From Plasmopara viticola (Eukaryota > Oomycota > Peronosporomycetes > Peronosporales > Peronosporaceae), in assembly GCA_001695595.3 (NCBI GenBank), contig MBPM02000020.1, positions 1 to 64,000 on the forward strand: 64,000 nt of DNA, read 5' to 3'. The number at the start of each line of letters is the position of its first letter. Position 1 is the stretch's first letter. This document shows positions 39,351 to 49,862 of the stretch, one piece after another. The position numbers were made by a program, and so were the translations under genes. The notes below the pieces were generated by a model, which was not told the DNA's origin, did not search any database, and saw nothing but the letters and a program-made list of their open reading frames with translations.

Positions 39351-40782
39351 ATGATTATACGCTTAGTTGTGGTTCGATTGCTTCCGTGCATGTCTAGATT
39401 GATAGCCAAGACGTATGTGTCGCCGTACAGCAACTCGACGCTTCAAAAGTGTGACAAATGCTTACTTGTGGCTCTATTGCGTCGATTCGAGTCTTGTAGA
39501 AAGTACTTATCTGTGGCCGTGCAGCGTCTCATTTCAAAAGAGAGCTTTTACGCTAAGTTGAGTCTTAATTGCGTCTGTGCCTGTCTTGATTGAGAGACAG
39601 AACGCATCAGTGGCCGTACTGTGCCTCAGCGCTATGAAAGAATGATTATACGCTTAATTGCGGCTCGATTGCGTCCGTGCATGTCTAGATTGATAGCCAA
39701 GACGTATCTGTGACCGTACAGCAACTCAACGCTTCAAAAGTGGTAATATATGTATGTTTGTGGCTCTATTGCGTCGATTCGAGTCTTTTAAGATAGAAAG
39801 GACGTATCTGTGGCCGTGCAGCGTCTTGGATTTCAAAAGAGTGATTAATCGCTAAGTTGGGTTTCGATTGCGTCCGTGCATGTCTCGATTGAGAGACAGA
39901 ATGCATCCGTAGCCGTAGAGTACCTTGGCGCTATAGAAAAATAATTGTACGCTTAGTCGTGGCTCGATTGCGTCCGTGCATGGCTGAATTGAAGACCAAG
40001 ACGTATCTGTGACCGTGCAGCAACTCAACGCTTCAAAAGTGTGAATATATGTTTAGTTGTGGCACTATTGCGTCGATTCGAGTCTTGAAAGAGAGAAGGA
40101 CGTATTTGTGGCCGTGCAGCGTCTCGGTACTTCAAAAGTGTGATTATACGCTAACTTGAATCTCGATTGCGTCCGTGCACGTTTCGATTGAGAGACAGAA
40201 CCCATCTGTGGCCGTATAGAGCCTCGAGGCTATGAAGGAATGATTATACGCTTGATTGCGGCTCGATTGCGTCCGTGCATGTCTAGATTGATAGCCAAGA
40301 CGTATCTGTGACCGTGCAGCAACTCAACGCTTCAATAGTGTAAATAAATGATAAGTTGTGGTTCTATTGCGTCGATTCGAATCTTGAAAAATAGTAAGTA
40401 CTTATCTGTGGCCGTGCAACGTCTCGGCATTTCAAAAGAGTGATTATACGCTAAGTTGAGTCTCGATTGCGTCTGTGCCTGTCTTGATTGAGAGACAGAA
40501 CGCATCAGTGGCCGTATAGTTCCTCGGCGCGATTAAAGAATGATTATACGCTTAGTTGTGGCTCGATTGCTTCCGTGCATGTCTAGATTGATAGCCAAGA
40601 CGTATGTGTCGCCGTACAGCAACTCGACGCTTCAAAAGTGTGACAAATGCTTACTTGTGGCTCTATTGCGTCGATTCGAGTCCTGTAGAAAGTACTTATC
40701 TGTGGCCGTGCAGCGTCTCATTTCAAAAGAGAGCTTTTACGCTAAGTTGAGTCTCAATTGCGTCTGTGCCTGTCTTGATTAA
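39351..40782 (+). repeat. 1,189-bp duplication (12 monomers) inside the core
   Basis: The stretch from about 39,261 to 39,650 recurs at 40,450 to 40,840 with only scattered substitutions. Both copies share CGATTGCTTCCGTGC, GTATGTGTCGCCG, a deletion in GTAGAAAGTAC and a shortened CGTCTCATTTC, which together give a 291-bp unit in each copy (39,405 and 40,594). The offset is 1,189 bp, or four 3-mers. It is a second, higher level of repeat order. Confidence 0.85.
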
Positions 40783-42842
40783 AAGACAGAACGCATCAGT
40801 GGCCGTACTGTGCCTCGGCGCTATGAAAGAATGATTATACGCTTAATTGCGGCTCGATTGCGTCCGTGCATGTCTAGATTGATAGCCAAGACGTATCTGT
40901 GACCGTACAGCAGCTCGACGGTTCAAAAGTGTGACAAATGCTTGGATGTGGCTCTATTTCGTCGATTCAAATCTTGAAAGATAGAAAGTACTTATCTGTG
41001 GCCGTGCAGCGTCTCGGTATTTTAAAAGAGTGATCATACGCTAAATTGAATCTCGATTGCGTCTGTGCCAGTCTTGATTGAGAGACAGAACGAATCTGTG
41101 GCCGTAGAGTGCCTCGGCGCTATGGAAGAATGATTATACGCTTAGTTGCGGCTCGATTGCGTCGGTGCATACCCATATTGTTAGCCGAGACGTATCTGTG
41201 ACCGTACAGCAACTCGACGCTTTAACAGTGTGACAAATGCTTGGATGTTGCTCTATCGCGTCGATTCGAGTCTCGAAAGATAGAAGAGACTTATCTGTGG
41301 CCGTGCAGCGTCTCGGCATTTCAAAAGAGTTATTTTATGGTAAGTTGAGTCTCGATTACGTCTGTGCCTGTCTTGATTGAGAGACAGAACGCATCTGTGG
41401 CCGTAGAGTGCCTTGGTGCCATGGAAGAATGATTTTACGCTTAGTTGCGGCTCGATTGCGTCCGTGCATATCTAGATTGATAGCCAAGACGTATCGGTGA
41501 CCGTACAGAAACTCGACGCTTTCAAAGTGTGACAAATACTTGGATGTGGCTCTATTGCGTCGAATCGAGTCTTGAAAGATAGAAAGGACAACGTATCTGT
41601 TGCCGTGCAGCGTCTTAGGTAATTTAAAAGAGTTTTTATAAGCTAAGTTGGGTCTCGATTGCGTCCGTGCATGTCTTGTTTGAGAGACAGAACGTATCTG
41701 TGGCCGTAGAGTGCCGTGGTGCCATTAAGGATTAAATATACGCTTAGTTGCGGCTCGATTGCGTCCGTGCATGTCTAGATTGATAGCCAAGACGTATCTG
41801 TGACCGTACAGCAGTTCGACGCTTCAAAAGTGTGACAAATGCTGGATGTAGCTCTATTGCGGCGAGTCAAGTCTTGAAAGATAGAAAGTACTTAGCTGTG
41901 GCCGTGCGGCGTCTTGGTACGTCAAAAGAGGTATTATACGCTTAGTTGAGTATCGATTGCGTCCGTGCATGTCTCGATGGAGAGACAGAACGCATCTGTG
42001 GTCGCAGAGTGCCTTGGCGCTATGGAATAATGATTATGCGCTTAGTTGCGGCTCGATTGCGTCCGTGCATGTCTAGAGTGATAGCCAAGACGTATCTGTG
42101 ACCGTACAACAACTCAACGCTTCAAAAGTATGAATAAATGTTTAGTTTTGCCTCTATTGCGTCGGTTCGAGTCTAGAAAGATAGAAAGGATGTATTTTTG
42201 GCCATGCAGCGTCATGGTACTCTAAAAAAGTGATTATACGCTATGTTGAGTCTTGATTGCGTCCGTGCATCTTTTGATTGAAAGACACGGCGCAATATTG
42301 GCCGTACGGCGTCTCGGCGCTTTGAAAGAATGATTATACGCGTAGTTGTGGTTCGATTGCGTCCGTGCTGATAGACAAGACGTATCAGTGACCGTACAGC
42401 AACTGAACGCTTTTTGAAAGTGAGAAAAAAGGTTGAGTTGTGGCTCTATCGAGTCGATTTGAGTCTCTGTGGCCGTGCAGCGTCTCGACACTTCAAAAGA
42501 GTTAATATACGCTAAGGAGAGTCTTGATTGCGTTCGTGTATGTCTTAATTGAGAGACAGAACGCATCTATGGCCGTACAGCAACTCAACGATTCAAAAGT
42601 GTGAAAATTGTTAAGATGTGTCTCTATTGCGTCGATTCGTGTCTAGAAAGATAGAAACGACGTATCTATGGCCGTGCATCGTCTCGGAACTCCAAATGAG
42701 GGATTATTCGGAAAGTTGAGTCTCGATTGCGTCCGTGCACGTCTTGATTGAGAGACAGAACGCATCTGTAGCCGTACAGTGCCTTGGCGATATGGAAGAA
42801 CGATTATACGCTTAGTTGCGGCTCGATTGCGTCCGTGCCTGT

Positions 42843-42845
42843 CTA
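42843..42845. other. Strand-switch junction of the satellite
   Basis: Left of this point the satellite reads in + orientation (CCGTGCCTGTCTA, a Z-type monomer). Right of it the satellite reads as the reverse complement (CTACAACAGCCGC, the end of monomer C). CTA can belong to either side, giving 3 bp of possible microhomology. GC skew changes sign here, since the G/T-rich strand swaps. Confidence 0.85.
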
Positions 42846-43400
42846 CAACAGCCGCAATAGAGTCACAACAAAACCTTCATTTGCACCTTTAAGACGCCGA
42901 GATGCTAAACCGTCACAGATGCGTCCTGTCTATTTGTCTTGACCTGCACAGACGCAATCAAGCCAGAACTAAGCGTATAATTACGCTTTGAAGCGCCGAG
43001 ACGCTGTACGGCCACAGATACGTCCTCTCGTTTATTCCAGACATGCACAAACGCAATAGAGCCACAAATAAGCATAAAGCCACACTTTTGATGCACTGCG
43101 ACGCTGTACCGCCACAAATGCGTTCTGTCTCTCAATCTAGGCACGCGCGGACGCAATCGTGACACAAGCTATCGTACAATCACTCTACTGAAGCGCGCAC
43201 GGCCACAGATTTGTTCTTTTTACCTATCTAGACTACAACAGCCAAAAAAGAGCCATTTGCACCTTAGAACGCCGAGATGCTGAACCGCCACATATGCGTC
43301 CTGTCTATATCTTTTGATCTGCACAGACGCAATCAACCCAGAACTGAGCATATAATTACGCTTTTGAAGCGCCGAGACGCCGTACCGCCACGGATGCGGC

Positions 43401-43487
43401 CCATCTGTATATATAAACATGCATGGACGCAATCAAACCAGAACAAGCGTAAATTCACCCTCTTGAACTATTGTTGACGCTTTACGG
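43401..43487 (-). repeat. Monomer type H (first copy)
   Basis: On the minus strand it ends in CATGTTTATATATACAGATGG and contains GTCAACAATAGTTCAAGAGG, unlike A-G. It sits between A and B. Further copies begin near 43,877, 44,666, 45,142 and 45,932. Nothing suggests the TATA-like tract is a promoter. Confidence 0.75.
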
Positions 43488-45931
43488 CCACAAATACGTC
43501 CTCTCGCTCAATCTAGACATGCACAAACTCAATAGAGCCGCAAGTAAGCATAAAACCACACTTTTGATGCACTGCGACGCTGTACCGCCACAAATGCGTT
43601 CTGTCTTTCAATCTAGACACGCGCGGACGCAATCGTGACACAAGCTATCGTACAATCACTCTACTGAAGCGCGCACGGCCACAGATTTGTCCTTTTCACC
43701 AATCTAAACTACAACAGCCAAAAAAGAGCCATTTGCACCTTAGAACGCTGAGATGCTGAACCGCCACATATGCGTCCTGTCTATATCTTTTGATCTGCAC
43801 AGACGCAATCAACCCAGAACTGAGCATATAATTACGCTTTTGAAGCGCCGAGACGCCGTACCGCCACGGATGCGGCCCATCTGTATATATAAACATGCAT
43901 GGACGCAATCAAACCAGAACAAGCGTAAATTCACCCTCTTGAACTATTGTTGACGCTTTACGGCCATAGATACGTCCTCTCGTTCAATCTAGACATGCAC
44001 AAATGCAATAGAGCCGCAAGTAAGCATAAAACCACATTTTTGATGCACTGCGACGCTGTACCGCCACAAATGCGTCCTGTCTCTCAATCTAGACACGCGT
44101 TGACGCAATCGTGACACAAGTTATCGTACAATATCGTTTTGAAGCGCTGAGACGCTGTACGGCCACAGATCCGTCCATTCTATCTATCTATACTTGAACA
44201 CACGCAATAGATTCACAACTAGACATTTATTCACACTTTTAAAGCGCCGAGACGCTGGACCGCCACAAATGCGTCCTCTCTCTCTATCTAGACATGCACG
44301 AGCGCAGTCGAGCCGTAACAAACTGTATAATATAATTTTAGAGCCTTGAGACGCTGGACCGCCATAAATACGTTCTGTCTCACAATATAGGCATACGCTG
44401 ACGCAATCGTGACACAAGCTATCGTACAATCACTCTACTGAAGCGCGCACGGCCACCGATTTGTCCTTTCCACCTATCTGGACAACAACAGCTGCAAACG
44501 AGCCACAACTTAACCTTCATTTGCATCTTTGAAACGCTGAGATCTTGAACCGCCACAGATGCGTCCTATCTATATGTCTGGATCTGCACAGACGCAATCA
44601 AGCCGGAACCAAGCATATAATTACACTTTTGAAGCGCCGAGACGCCGTACCGCCACGGATGCATCCCATCTGTATATATAAACATGCATGGACGCAATCA
44701 AACCAGAACAAGCATAAATGCACCCTCTTAAGTTATTGATGACGCTTTACGGCCACAAATACGTCCTCTCGTTCAATCTAGACATGCACAAACGCAATAG
44801 AGCCGCAAGTAAGCATAAAGCCACACTTTTGATGCACTGCGACGCTGTACCGCCACAAATGCGTTCTGTCTGTCAATCTAGGCATGCGCTGACGCAATCA
44901 TGACACAAGCTATCGTACAATACCTCTACGGAAGCGCGCACGGCCACAGATTTGTCCTTTTAACCTATCTAGACTACAACAGCCAAGAAAGAGCCATTTG
45001 CACCTTAGAACGCCGAGATGCTGAACCGCCACAGATGCGTCCTGTCTATATCTTTTGATCCGCACTGACGCAATCAACCCAGAACTGAGCATATAATTAC
45101 GCTTTTGAAGCGCCGAGATGCCGTACCGCCACGGATGCGGCCCATCTGTATATATAAACATGCATGGACGCAATCAAACCAGAACAAGCGTAAATTCACC
45201 CTCTTGAACTATTGTTGACGCTTTACGGCCATAGATACGTCCTCTCGTTCAATCTAGACATGCACAAATGCAATAGAGCCGCAAGTAAGCATAAAACCAC
45301 ATTTTTGATGCACTGCGAAGCTGTACCGCCACAAATGCGTCCTGTCTCTCAATCTAGACACGCGTTGACGCAATCGTGACACAAGTTATCGTACAATATC
45401 GTTTTGAAGCGCTGAGACGTTGTACGGCCACAGATCCGTCCATTCTATCTATCTATACTTGAACACACGCAATAGATTCACAACTAGACATTTATTCACA
45501 CTTTTAAAGCGCCGAGACGCTGGACCGCCACAAATGTGTTCTCTCTCTCAATCTAGACATGCACGAGCGCAATCGAGCCGTTTCAAACTATATAATATAA
45601 TTTTAGAGCCTTGAGACGCTGGACCGCCATTAATACGTTCTGTCTCACAATATAGGCATACGCTGACGCAATCGTGACACAAGCTATCGTACAATCACTC
45701 TACTGAAGCGCGCACGGCCACCGATTTGTCCTTTCCACCTATCTGGACAACAACAGCTGCAAACGAGCCACAACTTAACCTTCATTTGCATCTTTGAAAC
45801 GCTGAGATCTTGAACCGCCACAGATGCGTCCTATCTATATGTCTGGATCTGCACAGACGCAATCAAGCCGGAACCAAGCATATAATTACACTTTTGAAGC
45901 GCCGAGACGCCGTACCACCACGGATGCGTCC
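43401..45931 (-). repeat. 1,265-bp super-repeat (13 monomers), two copies
   Basis: The H landmark CCATCTGTATATATAAACAT (or close variants) lies at 43,401, 43,877, 44,666, 45,142 and 45,932, with spacings of 476, 789, 476 and 790 bp. The 789-bp part is a full A-G set plus H (8 monomers). The 476-bp part is H, A, a G/D chimera, short C and B (5 monomers). The alternating pair makes a 1,265-bp unit, repeated twice and entering a third copy. Confidence 0.88.
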
Positions 45932-47306
45932 CATCTATATATATAAACATGCATGGACGCAATCAAACCAGAACAAGCGTAAATTCACCCTCTTGAACTA
46001 TTGTTGACGCTTTACGGCCACAAATACGTCCTCTCGCTCAATCTAGACATGCACAAACTCAATAGAGCCGCAAGTAAGCATAAAACCACACTTTTGATGC
46101 ACTGCAACGCTGTACTGCCACTAATGCGTTTTGTCTCTCAAGCTAGACACGCGCGGACGCAGTCGTGACACAAGTCATCGTACAATCACGTTTTGAAGCG
46201 CTGTGACGATGTACGGCCACAGATGTGGCCATACTATCTATCTAGACTTGAACACACGCAATAGAGCCACAACTAGACATTCATTCACACTTTTAAAGCG
46301 CCGAGACGCTGGACCGCCACAAATGCGTCCTCTCTCTCTATCTAGACATGCACGAGCGCAATCGAGCCGTAACTAACTATATAATCAAACTTTAGAGCCT
46401 TGAGATGCTGGACCGCCATAAATACGTTCTGTCTCTCGATCTAGGCATACGCTGACGCAATCGTGACACAAGCTATCGTACAATCACTCTACTGAAGCGC
46501 GCACGGCCACACATCTGTCTTTTGCACCTATCTAGACTACAACAGCCGCAATAGAGCCACAACTAAACCTTCATTTGCACCTTTGAAACGCCGAGATGCT
46601 GAACCGCCACAGATGCGTCCTGTCTATATGTCTTGACCTGCACAGACGCAATCAAGCTGAAATAGGCGTATAATAACGCTTTTGGAGCGCCGAGACGCTG
46701 TACGACAACAGATACGTCCTCTCGTTCAATCTTGACATGCACAAACGCAATAGAGCCGCAAGTAAGCATTAAACCACACTTTTGATGCACTGCGACGCTG
46801 TACCGCCACAGATGCGTCCTGCCTCTCAATCTTGACACGCGCGGACGCAATCGTGACACAAGTTATCGTAAAATAACGTTTTGTAGCGCTGAGACGCTGT
46901 ACGGCCACAGATCCGTCCATTCTATCTATCTAGACTTGAACACACGCAATAGAGCCACAACAAGGCATTCATTCCCACTTTAAAAGCGCCGGGACGCTGG
47001 ACCGCCACAAATGCGCCCTCTCTATCTATCTAGACATGCACGAGCGCAATCGAGCCGTAACTAACTATATAATCAAACTTTAGAGCCTTGAGACGCTGGA
47101 CCGCCATAAATACGTTCTGTCTCTCAATCTAGGCATACGCTGACGCAATCGTGACACAAGCTATCGTACAATCACTCTACTGAAGCGCGCACGGCCACAC
47201 ATCTGTCCTTTCCACCTATCTAGACTACAACAGCCGCAATAGAGCCACAACTAAACCTTCATTTGCACCTTTGAAACGCCAAAATGCTGAACCGCCACAG
47301 ATGCGT

Positions 47307-47505
47307 CCTGTCTCTATGCTTTGATCTGCACAGACGCAATCAAGCCAGAACTAAGCGTATATTTACGCTTTGAAGCGCCGAGACGCTGAACCGCCATAGA
47401 TGCGTCCTGTCTATATGTCTTGACCTGCACAGACGCAATCAAGCCAGAACTAAGCGTATAATTACGCTTTTAAAGCGCCGAGACGCTGTACAGCCACAGA
47501 TACGT
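47307..47505 (-). repeat. Duplicated monomer B
   Basis: Two B monomers lie side by side: 47,307-47,405 (B body with a C-like head, GAACCGCCATAGATGCGT) and 47,406-47,505. This is a one-monomer duplication with the joint in the shared head block. Confidence 0.8.
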
Positions 47506-47902
47506 CCTCTCGTTCAATCTAGACATGGACAAACGCAATAGAGCCGCAAGTAAGCATAAACCACACTTTTGATGCACTGCGACGCTGTACCCCCACAGAT
47601 GCGTCCTGTCTCTCAATCTAGACACGCGCGGAAGAAATCGTGAAACAAGTTATCGTACAATAACGTTTTGAAGCGCTGAGACGCTGTACGGCCATAGATA
47701 CGCCCTCTTGTTCAATCTAGACATGCACAAATGCAATAGAGCCGCAAGTAAGCATAAAACCACACTTTTGATGCACTGCGACGCCGTACCGCCACAGATG
47801 CGTCCTGTCTCTCAATCTAGACACGCGCGGACGCAATCGTGACACAAGTTATCGTACAATAACGTTTTGGAGCGCTGAGACGCTGTACGGCCACAGATCC
47901 GT
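47506..47902 (-). repeat. Duplicated A-G monomer pair
   Basis: In window order: A 47,506-47,604, G 47,605-47,703, A 47,704-47,803, G 47,804-47,902. The first G has a B-like head (GGCCATAGATACGCCC), which marks the recombination point. Confidence 0.8.
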
Positions 47903-48750
47903 CCATTCTATCTATCTAGACTTGAACACACGCAATAGAGCCACAACTAGGCATTTATTCACACTTTTAAAGCGCCGAGACGCTGGACCGCCACAAATGC
48001 GTCCTCTCTCTCAATATAGACATGCACGAACGCAATCGAGCCGTAACTAACTATATAATCAAACTTTAGAGCCGTGAGATGCTGGACCGCCATAAATACG
48101 TTCTGTCTCTCGATATAGGCATACGCTGACGCAATCGTGACACAAGCTATCGTACAATCACTCTACTGAAGCGCGCACGGCCACCGATTTGTCTTTTTCA
48201 TCCATCTAGACTACAACAGCCGCAAAAGAGCCACAACAAAACCTTCATTTGCACCTTTGAAACGCCGAGATGCTGAACCGCCACAGATGCGTCCTGTCTA
48301 TATGCCTTGACCTGCACAGACGCAATCAAGCCAGAACTAAGCGTATAATTACGCTTTTGAAGCGCCGAGACGCTGTACGATCACAGATACGTTCTCTCGT
48401 TCAATCTAGACATGCACAAATGCAATAAAGCCGCAAGAAAGCATAAAACCACACTTTTGATGCACTGCGACGCTGTACCGCCACATATGCGTCCTGTCTC
48501 TCAATCTAGACACGCGCGGACGCAATCGTGACACAAGTTACCGTACAATAACGTTTTGAAGCGCTGAGACGCTGTACGGCCACAGATCCGTCCATTCTAT
48601 CTATCTAGACTCGAACACACGCAATAGAGCAACAACGAGGCATTCATTCACACTTTTAAAGCGCCGAGACGCTGGACCGCCACAAACGCGTCCTCTCTCT
48701 CTATCTAGACATGCACGAGTGCAATCGAGCCGCAACTAACTATATAATTA

Positions 48751-48765
48751 AACTTTAGACTACGC
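48751..48765 (-). repeat. Deletion junction, E joined to G
   Basis: Monomer E stops at AACTTTAGA and the sequence continues in the tail of G (CGCGCGGACGCAATC), skipping the rest of E and monomers D, C, B and A. TAGA at 48,756-48,759 fits both sides. About 440 bp of the HOR is missing. Confidence 0.75.
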
Positions 48766-49430
48766 GCGGACGCAATCATGACACAAGTTATCGTACAATA
48801 ACGTTTTGAAGCGCTGAGACGCTGTACGGCCACAGATCCGTCCATTCTATCTATCTAGACTTGAACACACGCAATAGAGCCACAACTAACCATTCATTCG
48901 CAGGTTTAAAGCGCCGAGACGCTGGACCGCCACAAATGCGCCCTCTCTATCTATCTAGACATGCACGAGCGCAATCGAGCCGTAACTAACTATATAATCA
49001 AACTTTAGAGCCTTGAGACGCTGGACCGCCATATTTACGTTCTGTCTCTCAATCTAGGCATACGCTGACGCAATCGTGACACAAGCTATCGTACAATCAC
49101 TCTACTGAAGCGCGCACGGCCACACATCTGTCCTTTCCACCTATCTAGACTACAACAGCCGCAATAGAGCCACAACTAAACCTTCATTTGCACCTTTGAA
49201 ACGCCAAGATGCTGAACCGCCAAAGATGCGTCCTGTCTATATGCCTTGACCTGCACAGACGCAATCAAGCCAGAACTAAGCGTATAAAAACGCTTTTAAA
49301 GCGCCGAGACGCTGTACGACAACAGATACGTCCTCTCGTTCAATCTTGACATGCACAAACGCAATAGAGCCGCAAGTAAGCATTAAACCCACTATTGATG
49401 CACTGCGACGCTGTACCGCCACAGATGCGT

Positions 49431-49627
49431 CCTGCCTCTCAACCTTGACACGCGCGGACGCAATCGTGACACAAGTTATCGTACAATAACGTTTTGAAGC
49501 GCTGAGACGCTGTACGGCCACAGATGCGTCCTGCCTCTCAATCTTGACACGCGCGGACGCAATCGTGACACAAGTTATCGTACAAAACGTTTTGAAGCGC
49601 TGAGACGCTGTACGGCCACAGATCCGT
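49431..49627 (-). repeat. Duplicated monomer G
   Basis: G monomers at 49,431-49,529 and 49,530-49,627 are adjacent. The first has an A/G-mixed head (GATGCGTCC) in place of GATCCGTCC. Both carry the CAA(T/C)CTTGACACGCG allele. Confidence 0.8.
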
Positions 49628-49862
49628 CCATTCTGTCTACCTAGACTTGAACACACGCAATAGAGCCACAACAAGGCATTCATTCACACTTTTAAAGCGC
49701 CGAGACGCTGGACCGCCATAAATACGTTCTGTCTCTCAGCCTAGGCATACGCTGACGCAATCGTGACACAAGCTATCGTACAATCACTCTACTGAAGCGC
49801 GCACGGCCACACATCTGTCCTTTCCACCTATCTAGACTACAACAGCCGCAATAGAGCCACAA
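49628..49862 (-). repeat. 6-mer HOR segment with E/F fusion
   Basis: In window order F (ending GACGCTGGACCGCC) runs into the first part of E (ATAAATACGTTCTG) and then D, so one monomer is missing. On the minus strand the joint reads the same as the one at 3.9 kb in the direct array, and the adjoining D has the same private AGGCTGAGAG (49,731-49,745). Confidence 0.88.

Larger units (their letters stand above)
38047..42845 (+). repeat. Central core: 3-mer satellite HOR of about 299 bp
   Basis: The A-G order is replaced by three monomers. X begins near GCCAAGACGTATCTGTGACC and contains AGCAACTCAACGC and GATTCGAGTCTTG. Y contains GAGTGATTATACGC. Z contains GCTATG(A/G)AAGAATGATTATACGC and ends in TTGATAGCC. 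The X phase points fall at 38311, 38608, 38807, 39106, 39405, 39696, 39995, 40294, 40594, 40885, 41184, 41483, 41786, 42084 and 42374, so spacing is 290-303 bp with one 199-bp dimer. Units are more diverged than in the 7-mer arrays, most of all at 42.2-42.84 kb. No gene is seen. Confidence 0.92.
42846..46015 (-). repeat. Inverted, diverged A-G satellite with extra monomer H
   Basis: Read on the minus strand, A to G monomers are present but with substitutions, a shortened C (lacking part of its centre), and G/D chimeras where a G start runs into a D end (for example 43,590-43,690). Monomer H is inserted between A and B. The first H-free stretch (42,846-43,400) reads C, B, A, G/D, C, B in window order. 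Confidence 0.85.
46016..49862 (-). repeat. Inverted 7-mer satellite with many rearrangements
   Basis: A-G order is recognisable on the minus strand, without H, but is interrupted by a duplicated B, a duplicated A-G pair, a deletion of several monomers, a duplicated G and a 6-mer with E/F fusion, each listed separately. It is a transition zone between the H-containing core side and the regular outer array. No gene is seen. Confidence 0.85.

Noticed and set aside
39351..39593. 80-codon open frames at 39,351 and 40,540 conserved as a pair
   Set aside because: The pair is explained by the 1,189-bp duplication; the frames run through satellite monomers and show no protein features.
42234..42566. 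110-codon open frame on the minus strand, the second longest in the window
   Set aside because: It lies in diverged X/Y/Z satellite, has no homologous frame in neighbouring units and no recognisable motif.
38047..42845. Transposon inserted between the two arrays
   Set aside because: No terminal repeats, target-site duplication or transposase-like frame is visible; the stretch is satellite of the same 99-bp family.
43401..43420. TATA-box promoter in monomer H
   Set aside because: The TATATATA tract is part of a repeated monomer with no gene downstream.
49276..49683. 135-codon open frame on the minus strand
   Set aside because: It is created by the duplication of monomer G at 49.43-49.63 kb and reads through satellite only.
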